A stretch of DNA of 64,000 nt from Vermamoeba vermiformis. Taxonomy: Eukaryota > Tubulinea > Echinamoebida. The translations under genes and the position numbers were made by a program. The stretch is from the NCBI GenBank assembly GCA_045837725.1, contig JBEWZL010000260.1:620001-684000 (forward strand), written 5' to 3'. Shown here in pieces: positions 1 through 14,009 of the stretch (positions are counted from its first letter, which is position 1; each line of letters opens with the position of its first letter). A model generated the notes under the pieces. That model had not been told where the DNA came from and did not search any database. It saw only the letters and a list, made by a program, of their open reading frames with translations.

Positions 1-47
1 GAGCGAGGTATTATTTAACATTTAATAATTAGACATACACATACAAC

Positions 48-1541
48 ATGGCAGACCGCGAAGCTAACATCCAAGCCCTCGAAGGAATGGGATTTACTCG
101 TGAGAGGGCGGAACTTGCCTTAAATAAGACTCAAAATAGAGACTTGCAGTCTGCTTTGGATTGGTAGGATTAATACATAATATAACTTTGCGCTCAAAGC
201 TTAGTCAACCAATTTCATACTGAATTCAGAAAGTTTTCTAAAAAGACCAAAAAATTCAAATAATTCGTCAGATCAGGTGGTTAATTCTAATAAATCAAAA
301 TATCGATACCAATGACTAATGACCGTACAATAATATTTTTGTGAAAATTAAAATTTAAATTGCATAATTAATATTGGCAATTTCGGTCTCCGGAAAAATG
401 ACGTCATAATTATTTACTGACCTTAAATAGGCTCCTTGCGCATTCCGAGGACGCTATGGATGTCGACAAACCCTCAGGCAACACGTTGGGCTCGGGCACT
501 CCTGCACCTCCTGGCAGTGAAGGCAAAGTCTTCCACGAGGGATTCTTGTGCGATGGCTGCAAGGGCCCTATTTACGGCATTCGATACCGCTGCACCAAGT
601 GCGACAACTACGACTTGTGCGAGTTGTGTGAGAAGAAAGGTAAGCTCTCCGAACGAATAAAATAAGGGACAATCAAGCGTTGACTCACGTGACTGCATTC
701 AGGCGTGCACTCGGAGACTGAACACAACTTTTACATCATTGACCAGCCCGTGGACATCACACAACAGCCCGGTCCTCGTGAACTGACTGAAGAAGAGAAA
801 GAAGCCGCGTTGAAGCGTGCTGAGGAGTTGATCAAAAAGCGCCGCGAAGAAAAGAGGAAACAAGAAGCGGTCGATGAGATTGAACGCGAGAAACGACGAC
901 GTGAACAGGGCAAAGAGGCAGCTGCAGCACAGGCCAAGTGGAAAGAGGAACAACAAGCCCTTGCCATTGCCAAGGCTAAGCGCGTACGTAACGAGCGGCC
1001 ATTGATTCAAAACACTTGCTAACTTGACATGCTCTCCATTAGGAAAAAGAAGAAGAGGCTAAGGCACGCGAGAAAATCAGAGAACAAATCCGATTGGACA
1101 AATTGGCGCGTGAACAAGCAGAGAAGGGCATTGCTCCCACGCCCACACCCGTCGTACCTGTCCAACAAGTTGTTGTGCCTGCCAAAGCCCCCTCAGAGTA
1201 CACTGAATGCGCGCTGCAGATCCGATTAACGAACGGTGCAGTGCTCAAGAACACATTCAAGCCTTCGTAAGTATCAAAGGGTGTAGTTCGATCATACGTA
1301 GATATTAATCGACAATACAGCGACACGTTGAAGACCGTGGCAGAGTGGGTTGAAAAGAACAGAACTGATCCCAAAGGTCCCTTCGCGTTAATGACTAACT
1401 TCCCCAAGAAAACATTCTCCGGTGATTCTTTGAACACCACACTGCTCGCTGCTGGTACGTTGATGTTAAATCACATTTAGCAAAATTAATCTATTTTTAG
1501 AACTGGTGCCTCGTGGAGTTCTTGTCGTCACCAAAATGTAA
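48..1541 (+). CDS. UBA-ZZ-UBX domain protein (UBXN1/SAKS1-like p97 adaptor)
   Basis: Six exons (48-163, 431-639, 703-983, 1043-1266, 1321-1454, 1501-1541) join in frame to 334 aa. An N-terminal UBA domain (about residues 3-42, MGF loop, ending ALDWLL) is followed by a ZZ-type zinc finger with paired cysteines (FLCDGC, YRCTKC, LCELC, about 75-108). A long charged Glu/Lys/Arg coiled coil follows (about 125-235), then a C-terminal UBX domain (about 258-334). UBA plus coiled coil plus UBX is the layout of UBXN1/SAKS1. Such proteins bind ubiquitylated clients through UBA and the AAA ATPase p97/Cdc48 through UBX. The ZZ finger between UBA and coiled coil is not part of the UBXN1 layout I know. The start is the first ATG and gives a complete UBA helix 1. 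Function is inferred from the domains. Confidence 0.85.
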
Positions 1542-1820
1542 ATTGTAAAGGCTCTGTTGTAGTAAATGAACTATCAATAGAATAAGCCGTTATTGTGTCG
1601 CTAATATGAGCTCTTTATTAGTGAGAGCCTCAAAACTGCCACAACAAAAGTAAGTTTACAAAATAATCAAGCAATAATAATGTACAATCTTCGAGATCTT
1701 CTAAGGACCTCGACTCGCCAAATGAGAAGTGCATAGCTCTATTATTATTTATGCTGTCTTCTTCCTCGGCTTTTTTTTTTCTTTTTACCCGATCTGATTT
1801 TTTTTTTTGTTTTGATTTTT

Positions 1821-4237
1821 TCAGTTTGATTTGCGTCGTTTAACGTCACTTCTGTCTTCTTCTTCGTAATTATTCCTGTTAGTACTGCCTCGCGATGGTG
1901 ACATGCTGCTTATTTTTCGCTTTAAAGTGTATTTGCCTGCTATTCTCTTCGCTTGTTTTGTCTTGACAGCAGCGCGCCACAACAACGAGCTGAGGAACTC
2001 GTTCAAGTTGTTGAACTGCGAGAAGTGACTCACTAAGTGACCCAACAGCGCAGGTTGCAATAAATAATCTGTTTTTCCGTCTTGTTGCTGGTGTGCTTCA
2101 AACAAGTTCGGACCAGTCACGAGTGACTCTGTGATTTAGACTCGTATCAGCACCGGTCAATAACAGAGTATAATGCTAATAGTACCTATAGTCGACCACA
2201 TCGGACACGTGTTTGGTGCACTGTAGTACTCGAGCCACACTGTGTTCAACTGACGTGCGACATCACCGTTCAAAGTCCAGCAGTTGCGGTTGTTATTATA
2301 CACGAGCGCTAAATGGCCCAAAAATGCTCCGCGGAACAAAAACACGATTTCTGCGTCTAATATTAGATCGATATAACGCCATTGTTGTTCACTTACGGTG
2401 TGCTCCAAGTAGTTGCAAGTCGAGTTTGATAGCGTAGTGTTGTGGCTCGAGTCGATCTTCCAATCTGCAGTCGTCATCGTGGGTATCTAATAGTCCACAA
2501 AATCCATCGTCTTCTAATATCGGATGAATTCGATCAAACTGTACAATTCACATTAATAACACATTTGAAAAAAAAGTGATGTTCGATCCGTACCCAGATC
2601 CTCCATTCAGCTGGTTGTTTTCCAAACCAAGCCAAAAATCCTGTTTGATCGCTCCATACTTCATAAGATATTGTTCGTTTCTTTTTACAATCTTAGAAAA
2701 CAGGTTAATATTAGATCCGCAACAGCAATATCTTCTCGTTATATTACTTACTTAACACGCGCCTGAAATCCAGTTCATCAATGCCGTGTCTGGCGAGGAC
2801 AGGGTTCAATATTTGAACAACTTCTTCCGGGTCACAGCTCGTACTGTTTTTGCTGAACAAACTGCTCACTTTGGCTATCAAAGTCGCGTCTGACTGTTCG
2901 CTGGGCTGATTGTAATTGTTGTTCCAGCTGTCGTCGTATGACTCGTGCACTGAGCCTCCAGCTGAGGGGCTTGAGGCTGGGTCATCGTCGCCAACTGAAT
3001 TCTCGAGGTTGCGACTGGAACTTAGGCTCACTGGCGCAGGTCTGTTGCCTCGCATGTAGCCGTCAAGAATTTCATTGAATCTGTCTAGCAGCGACAACAT
3101 TTTCTTGATTCTCTTAGGGGCTGTAAAAATAAAGGTCATTTAATGAATTAATCCGTGGTTTGCGTATCCATACTTCTGTCTTGTGCTTCTTGCACGTGTG
3201 AGCGTGGGCTACATTGGATAGGAAAGCTGATTGCCTTTTTGAGGGAATTCTTTTCCCAAAAGCCGAAAATATAACCTTTTGTTTCAGTAGATCTGAACGC
3301 AAACTTATCATTCTCAGCGTGGACCTCGCGCATGAACTCCCAGTCTTCGGTAACCTCGTTGAACAAGTAGACTACCATGATGACCTCGAGCTTGTCTTTC
3401 AAGTTCTTTTTCGACAAATGCATCGCAGCTGAACGAGCAGACTTGAGTACTTTGAAGTAGGTACCGTCTGTCTTGCGATACAGTCCCTTCGCGAGTCCCT
3501 TAATGTCCCTGAATCACATATCGTCAGTTGTCGTCTTGCAAAATAATTATTGTCTTAAAAAGTAAGTACCATCGTTCAGGATCTTCATTGCGGATCAACA
3601 CAGAGGTCAATTCAGTATCGGACACGTTCGGCGATACTAAAGGACTGCTCGGCGATGCACTAGTGCTCGATGCCGTGCGTGTAGGTCTAGCTGGCGAGTT
3701 CTGATTGGAGCCGTGATCAGTTGAGGAACGCAGTGAAATTTTTGAAGGACTCTTCTCATTGGCCAGCTGTTTCTTGGGTGTTGCGCTGTTGCTCTTGACA
3801 GTTCCATTATTGCCCGTGTTGTGTTGAATGACATTCGTGTTGGTCGTTGTGCTCGGGGTGATTGCGTGAATTGGATGATAGTTCAACGCGCTTTCAATAT
3901 CGTGAGAGCTGTTCACGTGATGCGAGCCGGTCATAGGATGATCTAGCGCGATCACGTGATGGTCGTGGTCATCATGCAAGTCTACGCCAGCACCTGGGTG
4001 GTGAGGGCTTGGTGGCATGCCAGCGTGCGGATCGTGCATCATGTAGAGCGGATTGTGCTGTTGATGGGCCACTCCGCCGTGTTGGTGATGCACTGGGTGC
4101 AAGTCATGGTGTCCGTGGTGAGGCACGTGATGTGCTGGATGATGGTGACCGTGTAACTGCTCGTCGTGGTCAACGAACTGATGGTGATCGTTGCCAGCAT
4201 CGCCAAAGGATGAAAAATCGGAATAAAAAGGGCCCAT
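1821..4237 (-). CDS. Unrecognised His-rich N-terminus / possible nuclear protein
   Basis: I do not recognise this family. The start ATG at 4237 opens a first exon of about 220 aa dominated by histidine (runs of HHHP, HHGHHD) and then Ser/Thr/Asn-rich sequence. A conserved-looking globular segment follows (3150-3600), containing NEDPERW, GLYRKTDGTYFKVLKSA and GYIFGFWEKN. The chain continues through a spacer, an exon around 2600-2700 (YEVWSDQTGFLAWFGKQ) and further exons at 2160-2560, and ends in a basic tail with KRKIS and DVKRRKSN. Introns at about 3513-3570, 3120-3170, 2700-2752, 2540-2595, 2370-2406 and 2107-2165 keep the frame. The poly-His and Lys/Arg-rich parts could suit a nuclear or DNA-binding protein, but that is inference. 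It shares a divergent spacer with the uridine kinase gene. Confidence 0.65.
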
Positions 4238-5493
4238 TTCATGGAGACTATGTAGGAATAATAGAGAGCATTAATTATAAGGAGATATCGTCGAGAACGT
4301 GAATAAATTGAATTAAACTAAAATTTGAAAAATAAGGGCTTTGCAGGGCATGATTACGTTGTTTATAACCCTTTAAAAAATGAAATTTGCTGTTAATCCT
4401 CGGGTATTCTGCGGATGAGGCAATGGAAATTTATTTTATTCGACAAAATTAAAATCAGAATAATGAGGTAAGATTCAGGAAATCTTGTCGTATAAAATCA
4501 TAATATACAAATAGCAAGCGTAACTCCGCATATTATACACCAAGGATTTGATTAAAAGCAAGATGTGGTTTCGGATGAATAACTCTACATACCCGTGCGT
4601 ATAGGGTTCCATTAATGCGGGCCAAATTCACAAATAAGGTATAATAATTAAATTGCCATGGAGTGTTACAATAAATATGGGTGCTGTAGCCAATGGAAGC
4701 AAGATTTTATCGTCTCAAGACGCGGTGCGAAAACAGGGAGGAAATTCTGGGCCCAGGCTGCTTTCTTGTTGCTCTTTCCGTTTTCATCCAACCGGCCAAT
4801 CAGATAACGGAGATAATATTTAAAGGTACAAGAAGGTCGGCCTCCAATTAACCTGATTCATAAAGCGGGTGGGTCAAAGAAGAAAAATCTTTTTGTGATA
4901 CAAATTGTTCATTAAGTACGGTTCCGGCTCTCACTACTAACAATACCAGCTAGTAAGTTACTAGCGACTATTGACCCTGGGGATTTACGTAATCTCATAA
5001 TTCCATTCAAGAAAAAGATTTGTGGTTTCGATTGCATGCTTTTTGTGCAACGTATTACCCGCATATAACTACAATTACAACATTTCCATTATAGCTCCAT
5101 TCGTCGTTGCTTTATTTCAGTTACGCGAATCGTCACGGATTGATTTGTGAAGTGGCGCAGATTTTTTTCAATTTATTTTTAGATCCTGGTTGATTCATTA
5201 TTCTTTTCCGTGTTGTTACGCGACAAAACGTACTTGCAACCTTGCTAAGCTTTTGGAAAGATATCAACTTACAGCACCGGTTAGCATTACCAGCAATGGC
5301 TGTTCAGAATACTGAAGCTATTTGTTTCGAATCAATGAGGCGTTGAAACAGCACTAAGCAGGTTATAAACAATATTTTCAGTACAATTATTTGACTACTG
5401 TCTCGTGCATTCAGCGGTTTTTGTTCCGTGTTTGTCAAATACACGCCAACACCAGTCCTGAACCATTAGATTATATATTTTTATTTGTAAACA
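4238..5493. other. Intergenic spacer between divergent genes
   Basis: About 1.25 kb of AT-rich sequence separates the divergently transcribed His-rich gene and uridine kinase gene. No convincing ORF, tRNA or repeat was seen. It presumably holds both promoters. A short dyad, CTAGTAAGTTACTAG, lies near 4950-4965. Confidence 0.5.
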
Positions 5494-7637
<2,144 letters not shown>

Positions 7638-7784
7638 TAAACAGGCCAACATCATTGTCATATTTCTATGTCTATAATATCGATAGTGTACCGTGCTCGT
7701 TTTTTTGCGAGAAAATCTTTCGGAAGAAATGACATTAAAAATTTGTTCTAAATTTCCGCGTCAACCAAAGATCTCCAGAACACG

Positions 7785-10653
7785 ATGAACAGAGGACCAG
7801 AGATTGGCAAAGTTACGTTCTCTTACGAGCCTCAAGGCCCTGAAGAGCTAGCCTTGACCGTAGGAGAGCTAGTGACTATTACAGAGAAATACGACAATGG
7901 ATGGTGTAAAGGTGAAAAGAATGGCAAGATCGGAATGTTTCCCTACAACTACGTAGAGCCAGCAAGTCCTAGTGAAATTAGTGCATATAATTCAGCTTCA
8001 ACAACGAGTTCCAATGAGATAGTGATTGCAATCCAGGATTTTCAAGGCTCATCAAGCCAGCTCAGCTTCAAAAAAGATGACGTAATCAACGTATTAGAAA
8101 AATTCCCTACTGGGTGGTGGAAAGGAGAGCTTAATGGTCGAACGGGAGTATTTCCTCGCTCAGCTGTTAGACTCGAATCCGAGGCACCTCCAGATGACAG
8201 AAAGAGCCGTCGCAATACAGTTAATTTATCAAATGGTTCATATTCTACTGGTACACCACCTCCAGTGCCCGATAGAAAACGTGCTAGCACTATGTTATCG
8301 AATGGAAATGTTAATGCAATTGGTGTCGGCAAAGCTTTGTACTCCTATAAAGGCACAGGACCAGGTAATGAATTATGACCATTTATATTATTTATACTCG
8401 TAAATAATTATAGAGAGTATAAATACGAAAATCTTTTTCATTCAATTTGTGATTTTATTAAATTCCCTCGAAACTGTAACAATATCAGAAATAGATACAT
8501 AACATATTATACAATATTTTTTAAATGTAAATGTAAATTAATTATAGTGCAAGATCTGGTGTTTTTTTACTAATTTTTCCGACAGGTCAACTCAGCTTCA
8601 ACAAGAACGATACCATTAAAATTCTAGAACGAAAAGAGAGTGGCTGGTGGCGTGGCGAGCTGAACGGTCAATCGGGTGTGTTCCCGTCAAATTACATTGA
8701 AACAGCGGAGGAAGACAGCGACGAAGAAGACGAAGGTCAGCACGACACGACTGGCATGTCCGCAACACTTGAAGAGGTTGTGGCCTTGTATCCATATAAA
8801 GCTTCAGGTACGTACTCGTAAAGTTCTAATGCTTCAGCAAGCGATTGACCGAGCACGGGTGTCACTAGGTGCTGGACAGCTGTCATTCGGCAAGGACGAG
8901 CGCATTCAAGTAATCGAGAAGACAGAGAGTGGCTGGTGGCGCGGTGATTTGCGTGGCACTGTTGGTCTGTTCCCGTCTAACTACGTCAAAGTTGTGACGT
9001 CCTCGCAGCCTGGCAGCGCACTCAACACGAACAATCCGTACGAGGACGAAGAGGACGGCGAGGAAGAAGAAGAGGTCGCAGGTCAAAAGCCCATTGCGCG
9101 CGCACGAGCACTGTACGAGTATCAAGCCACGACCTCGCACGAATTGAGCTTGTACCCCGAACAAGTGATCAATGTCTTCAGCAAGCTCGACAATGGCTGG
9201 TGGCAAGGTGAAGTTGAGGGCCGAATAGGTCACTTCCCCAGCACTTATGTCGAAGAAATACCGCTTGAAGAGCCAAGCACGACAAACTCAGACTTCTTGA
9301 AGCGAACCCAATCAGGTACGACCAATTACGATGACATCTTGTAGCATATATTCACACCATACAGGCGTGCCACAAGTAGCTTCAGAAGTGTCAATGGGTC
9401 AAGGACAAAAGGCACGAGCACTGTATGCATACAAAGGCAAGACAGACCGCGAGCTGTCATTCGCACAAGGTGAAGAAGTGACTGTGTTGAAGAAATTTGA
9501 CAATGGCTGGTGGCAAGGCGAATACAAAGGAAAAATTGGACACTTCCCTGGCAACTATGTTAAGGAAGTTAGCACAGGTATGTTTCGCGGAAAGATATTA
9601 ATACGCCGACTCCGAGCTAAATGATGAAAATTCTGTCAAATGCGTTGTTCTATTTCTGAACGAATGATGCCAACGACCTCCTGATTAACTGCACGCTATA
9701 ATTGCCAATCTCGTCACTTGATGACACTCTCTGACACTTGTAACAGACAGCGCAGCAGACACAGGACCACCCACCAACACCGCAGCACCACAGTCCCCCA
9801 GCACACCGAAGCGCGGTGCACCCAACAAGCCCATTCCTCCTGTCCCTCCTCGCACCAATCTGCCCGTGAAGAAGACCACACCAGCCCCTACAGTAGTCGA
9901 GACCACGCCCAGCCACGACCCTTCACCACCCGTGCCCAACAGACGGTCAGTTGCTCCTCCGCGCCCTCCTTCAAGCGATGCATACAATAGCGATCTCAAT
10001 GCGGCCAAGAAACAACAAACAGGCCTTGGCATTCTGCGTGCTCCGTCGATGAGTGTCGCGAACAAATACGAGGCTGAACGGTTGGCCAATGCTGGCAGCA
10101 CCACTAGTAATTCCAGCACATCGAGCACAAGCAGCGGTGGCGTGTCCTTGGAGTCCATTAAGAAGGCGCTGATCACGCTGCAATCACAGACCAAGACAGC
10201 TGTTGACGGCATGTTGAAGCGACTTGACGCGCAGAACAAAGAACGGTCCAAACTCGAGTTTGTGATGCGTGACATGAAGCGTTGTTTGAAAGAAGAACAG
10301 CAACACCGAGAGCTCTTGCAGAGCGACATCAAGATATTGCAGTCTCAATATAGGGTCAGTTAAGCCAATTAGTGGTATAAATTGCAGATCTAATATTGTC
10401 CATCCATTTAGGCGGCCAATGGTGCTAAACCCGATCTAAATCAGCTGCCGACACCTGAACTCGTCAATCACGTTGGTTTGTTAAATAATAAGTTGGATCT
10501 TGAAGTCAAGTACGTGCATTCTCACCCTTAATCGAATAAGAATAGGTATTGATATATTTGTATTCTAGGGCTCGCAAAGAACTGCAAGCTACTGTTGCGA
10601 AACTCCAAAGCGAGGTCGATCAGTTGACACGAAAGCTTCAACAACTAAATTAG
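7785..10653 (+). CDS. Six-SH3-domain scaffold protein with C-terminal coiled coil
   Basis: Seven exons (7785-8364, 8586-8807, 8869-9315, 9365-9577, 9747-10354, 10412-10509, 10569-10653) encode 750 aa. Six SH3 domains follow one another. Each has the ALYxY start, a GWWxGE-type core (GWCKGE in the first) and a PxNYV-type end: NGWCKGE/FPYNYV, TGWWKGE/FPRSAV, SGWWRGE/FPSNYI, SGWWRGD/FPSNYV, NGWWQGE/FPSTYV, NGWWQGE/FPGNYV. A proline-rich stretch with PPVPPR and PPVPNRR and a Ser/Thr-rich linker come next, then about 130 aa of coiled coil. The layout resembles CD2AP/CIN85 and intersectin-like endocytic or actin scaffolds. The first four junctions are all phase 1, three of them within or bordering SH3 modules, which fits module duplication. 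The PPxPPR motifs could bind its own SH3 domains. Confidence 0.88.
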
Positions 10654-10824
10654 ACCAAATAGATTTCATGTTAAAATAGTCTTATGAACACTTTATTTAT
10701 TGTTTCACTCGATGGCTTTTTGTACAAATAAACGCGCCAAATGTTTAATGTAAACGCCGTTTTCCTCAAACGGCCCTTTATTTTATTATACAATTAGGTT
10801 TAAATTAACAGACAAGATACAGAT

Positions 10825-13372
10825 CTACGACTTGAAAAAAAATGTCAGCTTGCTTTGAACAGTAGCAACACTTTTGCGCAGAGGTGAAGTGACAGTTTGT
10901 GCGGGCTTGCTGACGACATTATTGTTGTTGTTGGCAGCCTTACTGTTCTCAACGGGCGGTTGATTGCTGTTCTCTTTGTCTTCCTCGTCATAGCCGCCTT
11001 GTTGAATCTGTTGCAACACGTCGTTGTTCGTCTTAGTAGCCGGTCCTTGATTGCTGTTCGAGTTCTCGCTGATGACATTTTCAATCGATCGAATGACACT
11101 TTGACTCGGTGACAGCTCACGGACAGGAGCTGGTGTCTTTTGAACTTTCTTCTTGGTGGGTGAGGTGCGGGCTTTGGCATCAGGTTGAGCGAGCACGAGA
11201 GGCTTAGCAGGTGCGGCTTCAGTCTCGGGCTTGTCGACTTGTTGTGCTGGAACTTCGACCACTGACAGAATGTCTTCCTCTTGCTTTTGCGGCTTAATAC
11301 CAAGTGCAAGGTTGAACATTTCCATCATGTTCATCAAGTGTCGCTTTTTGACATTTTCACGCTTCTTAATTTGATCTGTCAACAGTCGTACTCGTTCCAT
11401 TGATAATCGCAGCGCCTTCATTTGTTCGTATTTGTCAAAATTGGTGCACTCACGCAGCATACTTAAAACTTTCTGTAATAAGTGTTAGCTTACGACGTCG
11501 GAAGGAATTACAAAAAAAAACGAACCTTTTGTGCGTGGAAAATTCGTCGTCCAGCTGCTTTTTCTTGTTGTGCCTCTTCCTCGACAACGACCTAAACGGC
11601 GAGATTAGTATTCACCCTGCATGTCATTGTGCTCCTCTTACTCTCAAGCTGCGCAGCAAGGGACGTCTGCCGTGCTTTCTGGCAAAGCGTTTTTGTTTCC
11701 AATATTCACAGATTTCATTGAACAGTGTCTTGCTGAACTTGCGACCACATCGTCGTTGTACTTCTTTCTTGGTATTTTTATCGATGAATCGACCAATGTC
11801 CACCTCCAGATCCTCTTTGGTCGCTACTTTTTGCAACTTTTCATTGCGTTTAATCTAATGAGGCATTAATATGGTGCTAATAGGATGACACGCGTGCGTA
11901 CCGCTGTGTGTCTACGGCAATAAGAGACGTAATTCATGTCACCAGTCTTCTCGTCCTCTTCAATTTTGATCATGTGCGTGACGGAGTTGAGTTGCGCACA
12001 AGTCGCGTGATAGGCAGAATAGCATCGCTTCTCCGTGCATTGAATGCAACCGCCTTTGATGCCACAGAGCTCGCACTCAAGGCCCATGCGCGCAGGAGGC
12101 AATCGGTCTGTTTTGACAACTTTGAGATCTGAAGAAAAATATAGCTCAGGAATCCACAGAGCACATGCGATATGAATCCAGTGTCCGCAAGATGTTCGCT
12201 TCATAGCGCCTGCTCGTTCAGGGCACATCATGCACTTGACTTCATTGAGCTCGTACGTCTGTCAGTTGTTAAAAACAATCCTCGCATCAACATCGTTGTT
12301 TACTTACAGCATGGCCAGGAGTGCAGAATGACACGAGACTCGTTTGTTTTGCTTGCTATAATAGCGTTAGTATTATCGCTCAATGTTGCAGATTTAGCTT
12401 ACATCACCTACCTTAGCAGGTTTTTTATCGTTCGCATACGCGCATCTGTCGCATAACCATGTGCCTTCAGGGACAGATTGAAGGCCTTGGCATACTATAT
12501 ACTATATTAGATGGCGCCTACAATAAATGTGTGATATTACCTTGATGGATAGCAATGTCGCAACCGTCACAGAACACAATCAAGTTGTCATCGGACGAGT
12601 CACGTTCGTTGCACACGCAGCAAGGCACGTCTTCATCTTCAGCGAGGCCAGGGGCTTTAGGCAGCTCAGCGCTCTCTTTGACGTCATGTTTAATTGCGTC
12701 TATACGCAGTTGTTTGAACTCTCTCTGCAATAAAAAGTTGAGTACGAATACGGACAATCCCAATTTCCATTACTATACCTGTTTGAATGATTGTTTCTCG
12801 AAGTAATCGATAATTAACTCTAATTCGTCCTCTGTAAGATTGTTATCCTCAGCTCTGGAGCGGATTCGCTCGACGAACTGCTCGTCTTCTTCGTCCAGAT
12901 CGTACTCGATGAATTTTTGTTCAACTTCGTCCTCAGTAGGTTCTGAAATAATTAGATACGAGTAATATCGTTGAAAATCTTGTCTTACCGTAGCGGATGT
13001 ACGACTCGGGTCGTTGGAAGTGGATTTTGGCCTGATCGCACTCGGCGTCAAATTCGGGCAATACTTTTACGACAGGTATTTCTATAACTTCACCGAATTT
13101 CGGCTCTTTATCGTGTTTATCCATCATCGTTGCGTAGACAGACTTTTGAGTCGCGGGCTGAAAGGTTATTTTATTATTAAATATTCCTCGTGCACAGTAT
13201 ACTGTTTTTATATATAATACGCGATAATTATGTTTACCTTTTTCACTTCTCCATCTCCTTTTAATTCCTCGTCGGCACCAATCGAATCCGCCTCTGGATT
13301 GTCTTCAAATGTGACCGGTAGCGGCGCGTCGAGGTCAATATTTAAACGCGGTCGTATTTTGCGTGCTGACAT
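10825..13372 (-). CDS. BRPF/JADE/Nto1-like PHD-finger chromatin protein
   Basis: The start ATG at 13372 leads into an enhancer-of-polycomb-like (EPL1) region with RPESYIRY and YDLDEEDEQFVERI. A canonical PHD finger follows (CCVCNERDSS, VFCDGCD, WLCDRC) and then an extended PHD (CMMCPERAGAMKRT, GHWIHIACALWIPE, CELCGIKGGCIQC, YHATCAQL, YCRRH). Further on are the helical YWKQKRFARK segment and a RECTNFDKYEQMKALRLSMERVRLL helix typical of this family, then a Ser/Asn/Pro-rich tail ending KLTFFFKS. EPL1-PHD-ePHD is the signature of BRPF1-3, JADE and yeast Nto1, subunits of MYST-family histone acetyltransferase complexes. No bromodomain or PWWP domain is visible, so it is closer to JADE/Nto1. About nine short introns are inferred. 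Confidence 0.88.
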
Positions 13373-14009
13373 TGTGTTAAACTACTAAATACGTGCGAAT
13401 GACTAACTTTTCAAAAACGTCAACGACCGTTGAGCGGCAAATAAAGGGCGGGAACTGGATAATTGGCCGTGTCGCTTTATAAAACCATTTTATTTATCGT
13501 GCAAGAGAAAAACGCAACGCATGCTACATTATGTAAACAAAGAAGAGTTGAAAAGATGTGATATAACAGCAGCAGCTGAGATGAGGCTGAATGCGCACCG
13601 CGAGGGCAGTTAGGATTATGTGCGGTATGTTGTATATTGACGAAACGTTGTAGAAAAATTCAAAATTAATTAACCAGCTCCCAGTTAATCGTATTGAAGA
13701 GTTAATTAAATTTTGAGCGGCGTAAATCTAACATCCATTTAAATAATTGGTACACGTGCAACAATAACAATAATATAAACAAATGTCCCTTTCAACTGGC
13801 GTACGGTCGGTCAATGCTTTTTCTTCTCCTTTCTGCGAGTTCTGTTTTGGATTTCTATGGAATCCAAAAGAAATCCTGCCTCGCTTGTTTTCGCTTCCGC
13901 TCCGTTGCTGCCATTCCGTTTCTTGTTGGAGAATTGAATAACACATTACTTGTCCTTTCTCTAGCTAACACCAAAAGAGAACTTTTTTCAAACATCTCAT
14001 CTAGACACC
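13373..14009. other. Divergent spacer upstream of the DnaJ gene
   Basis: About 640 bp lies between the BRPF-like gene and the DnaJ gene. It contains an inverted repeat GGATTTCT/AGAAATCC at 13849-13876. A classical alternating GAA/TTC heat-shock element was looked for and not found with correct spacing. No gene was seen. Confidence 0.5.
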
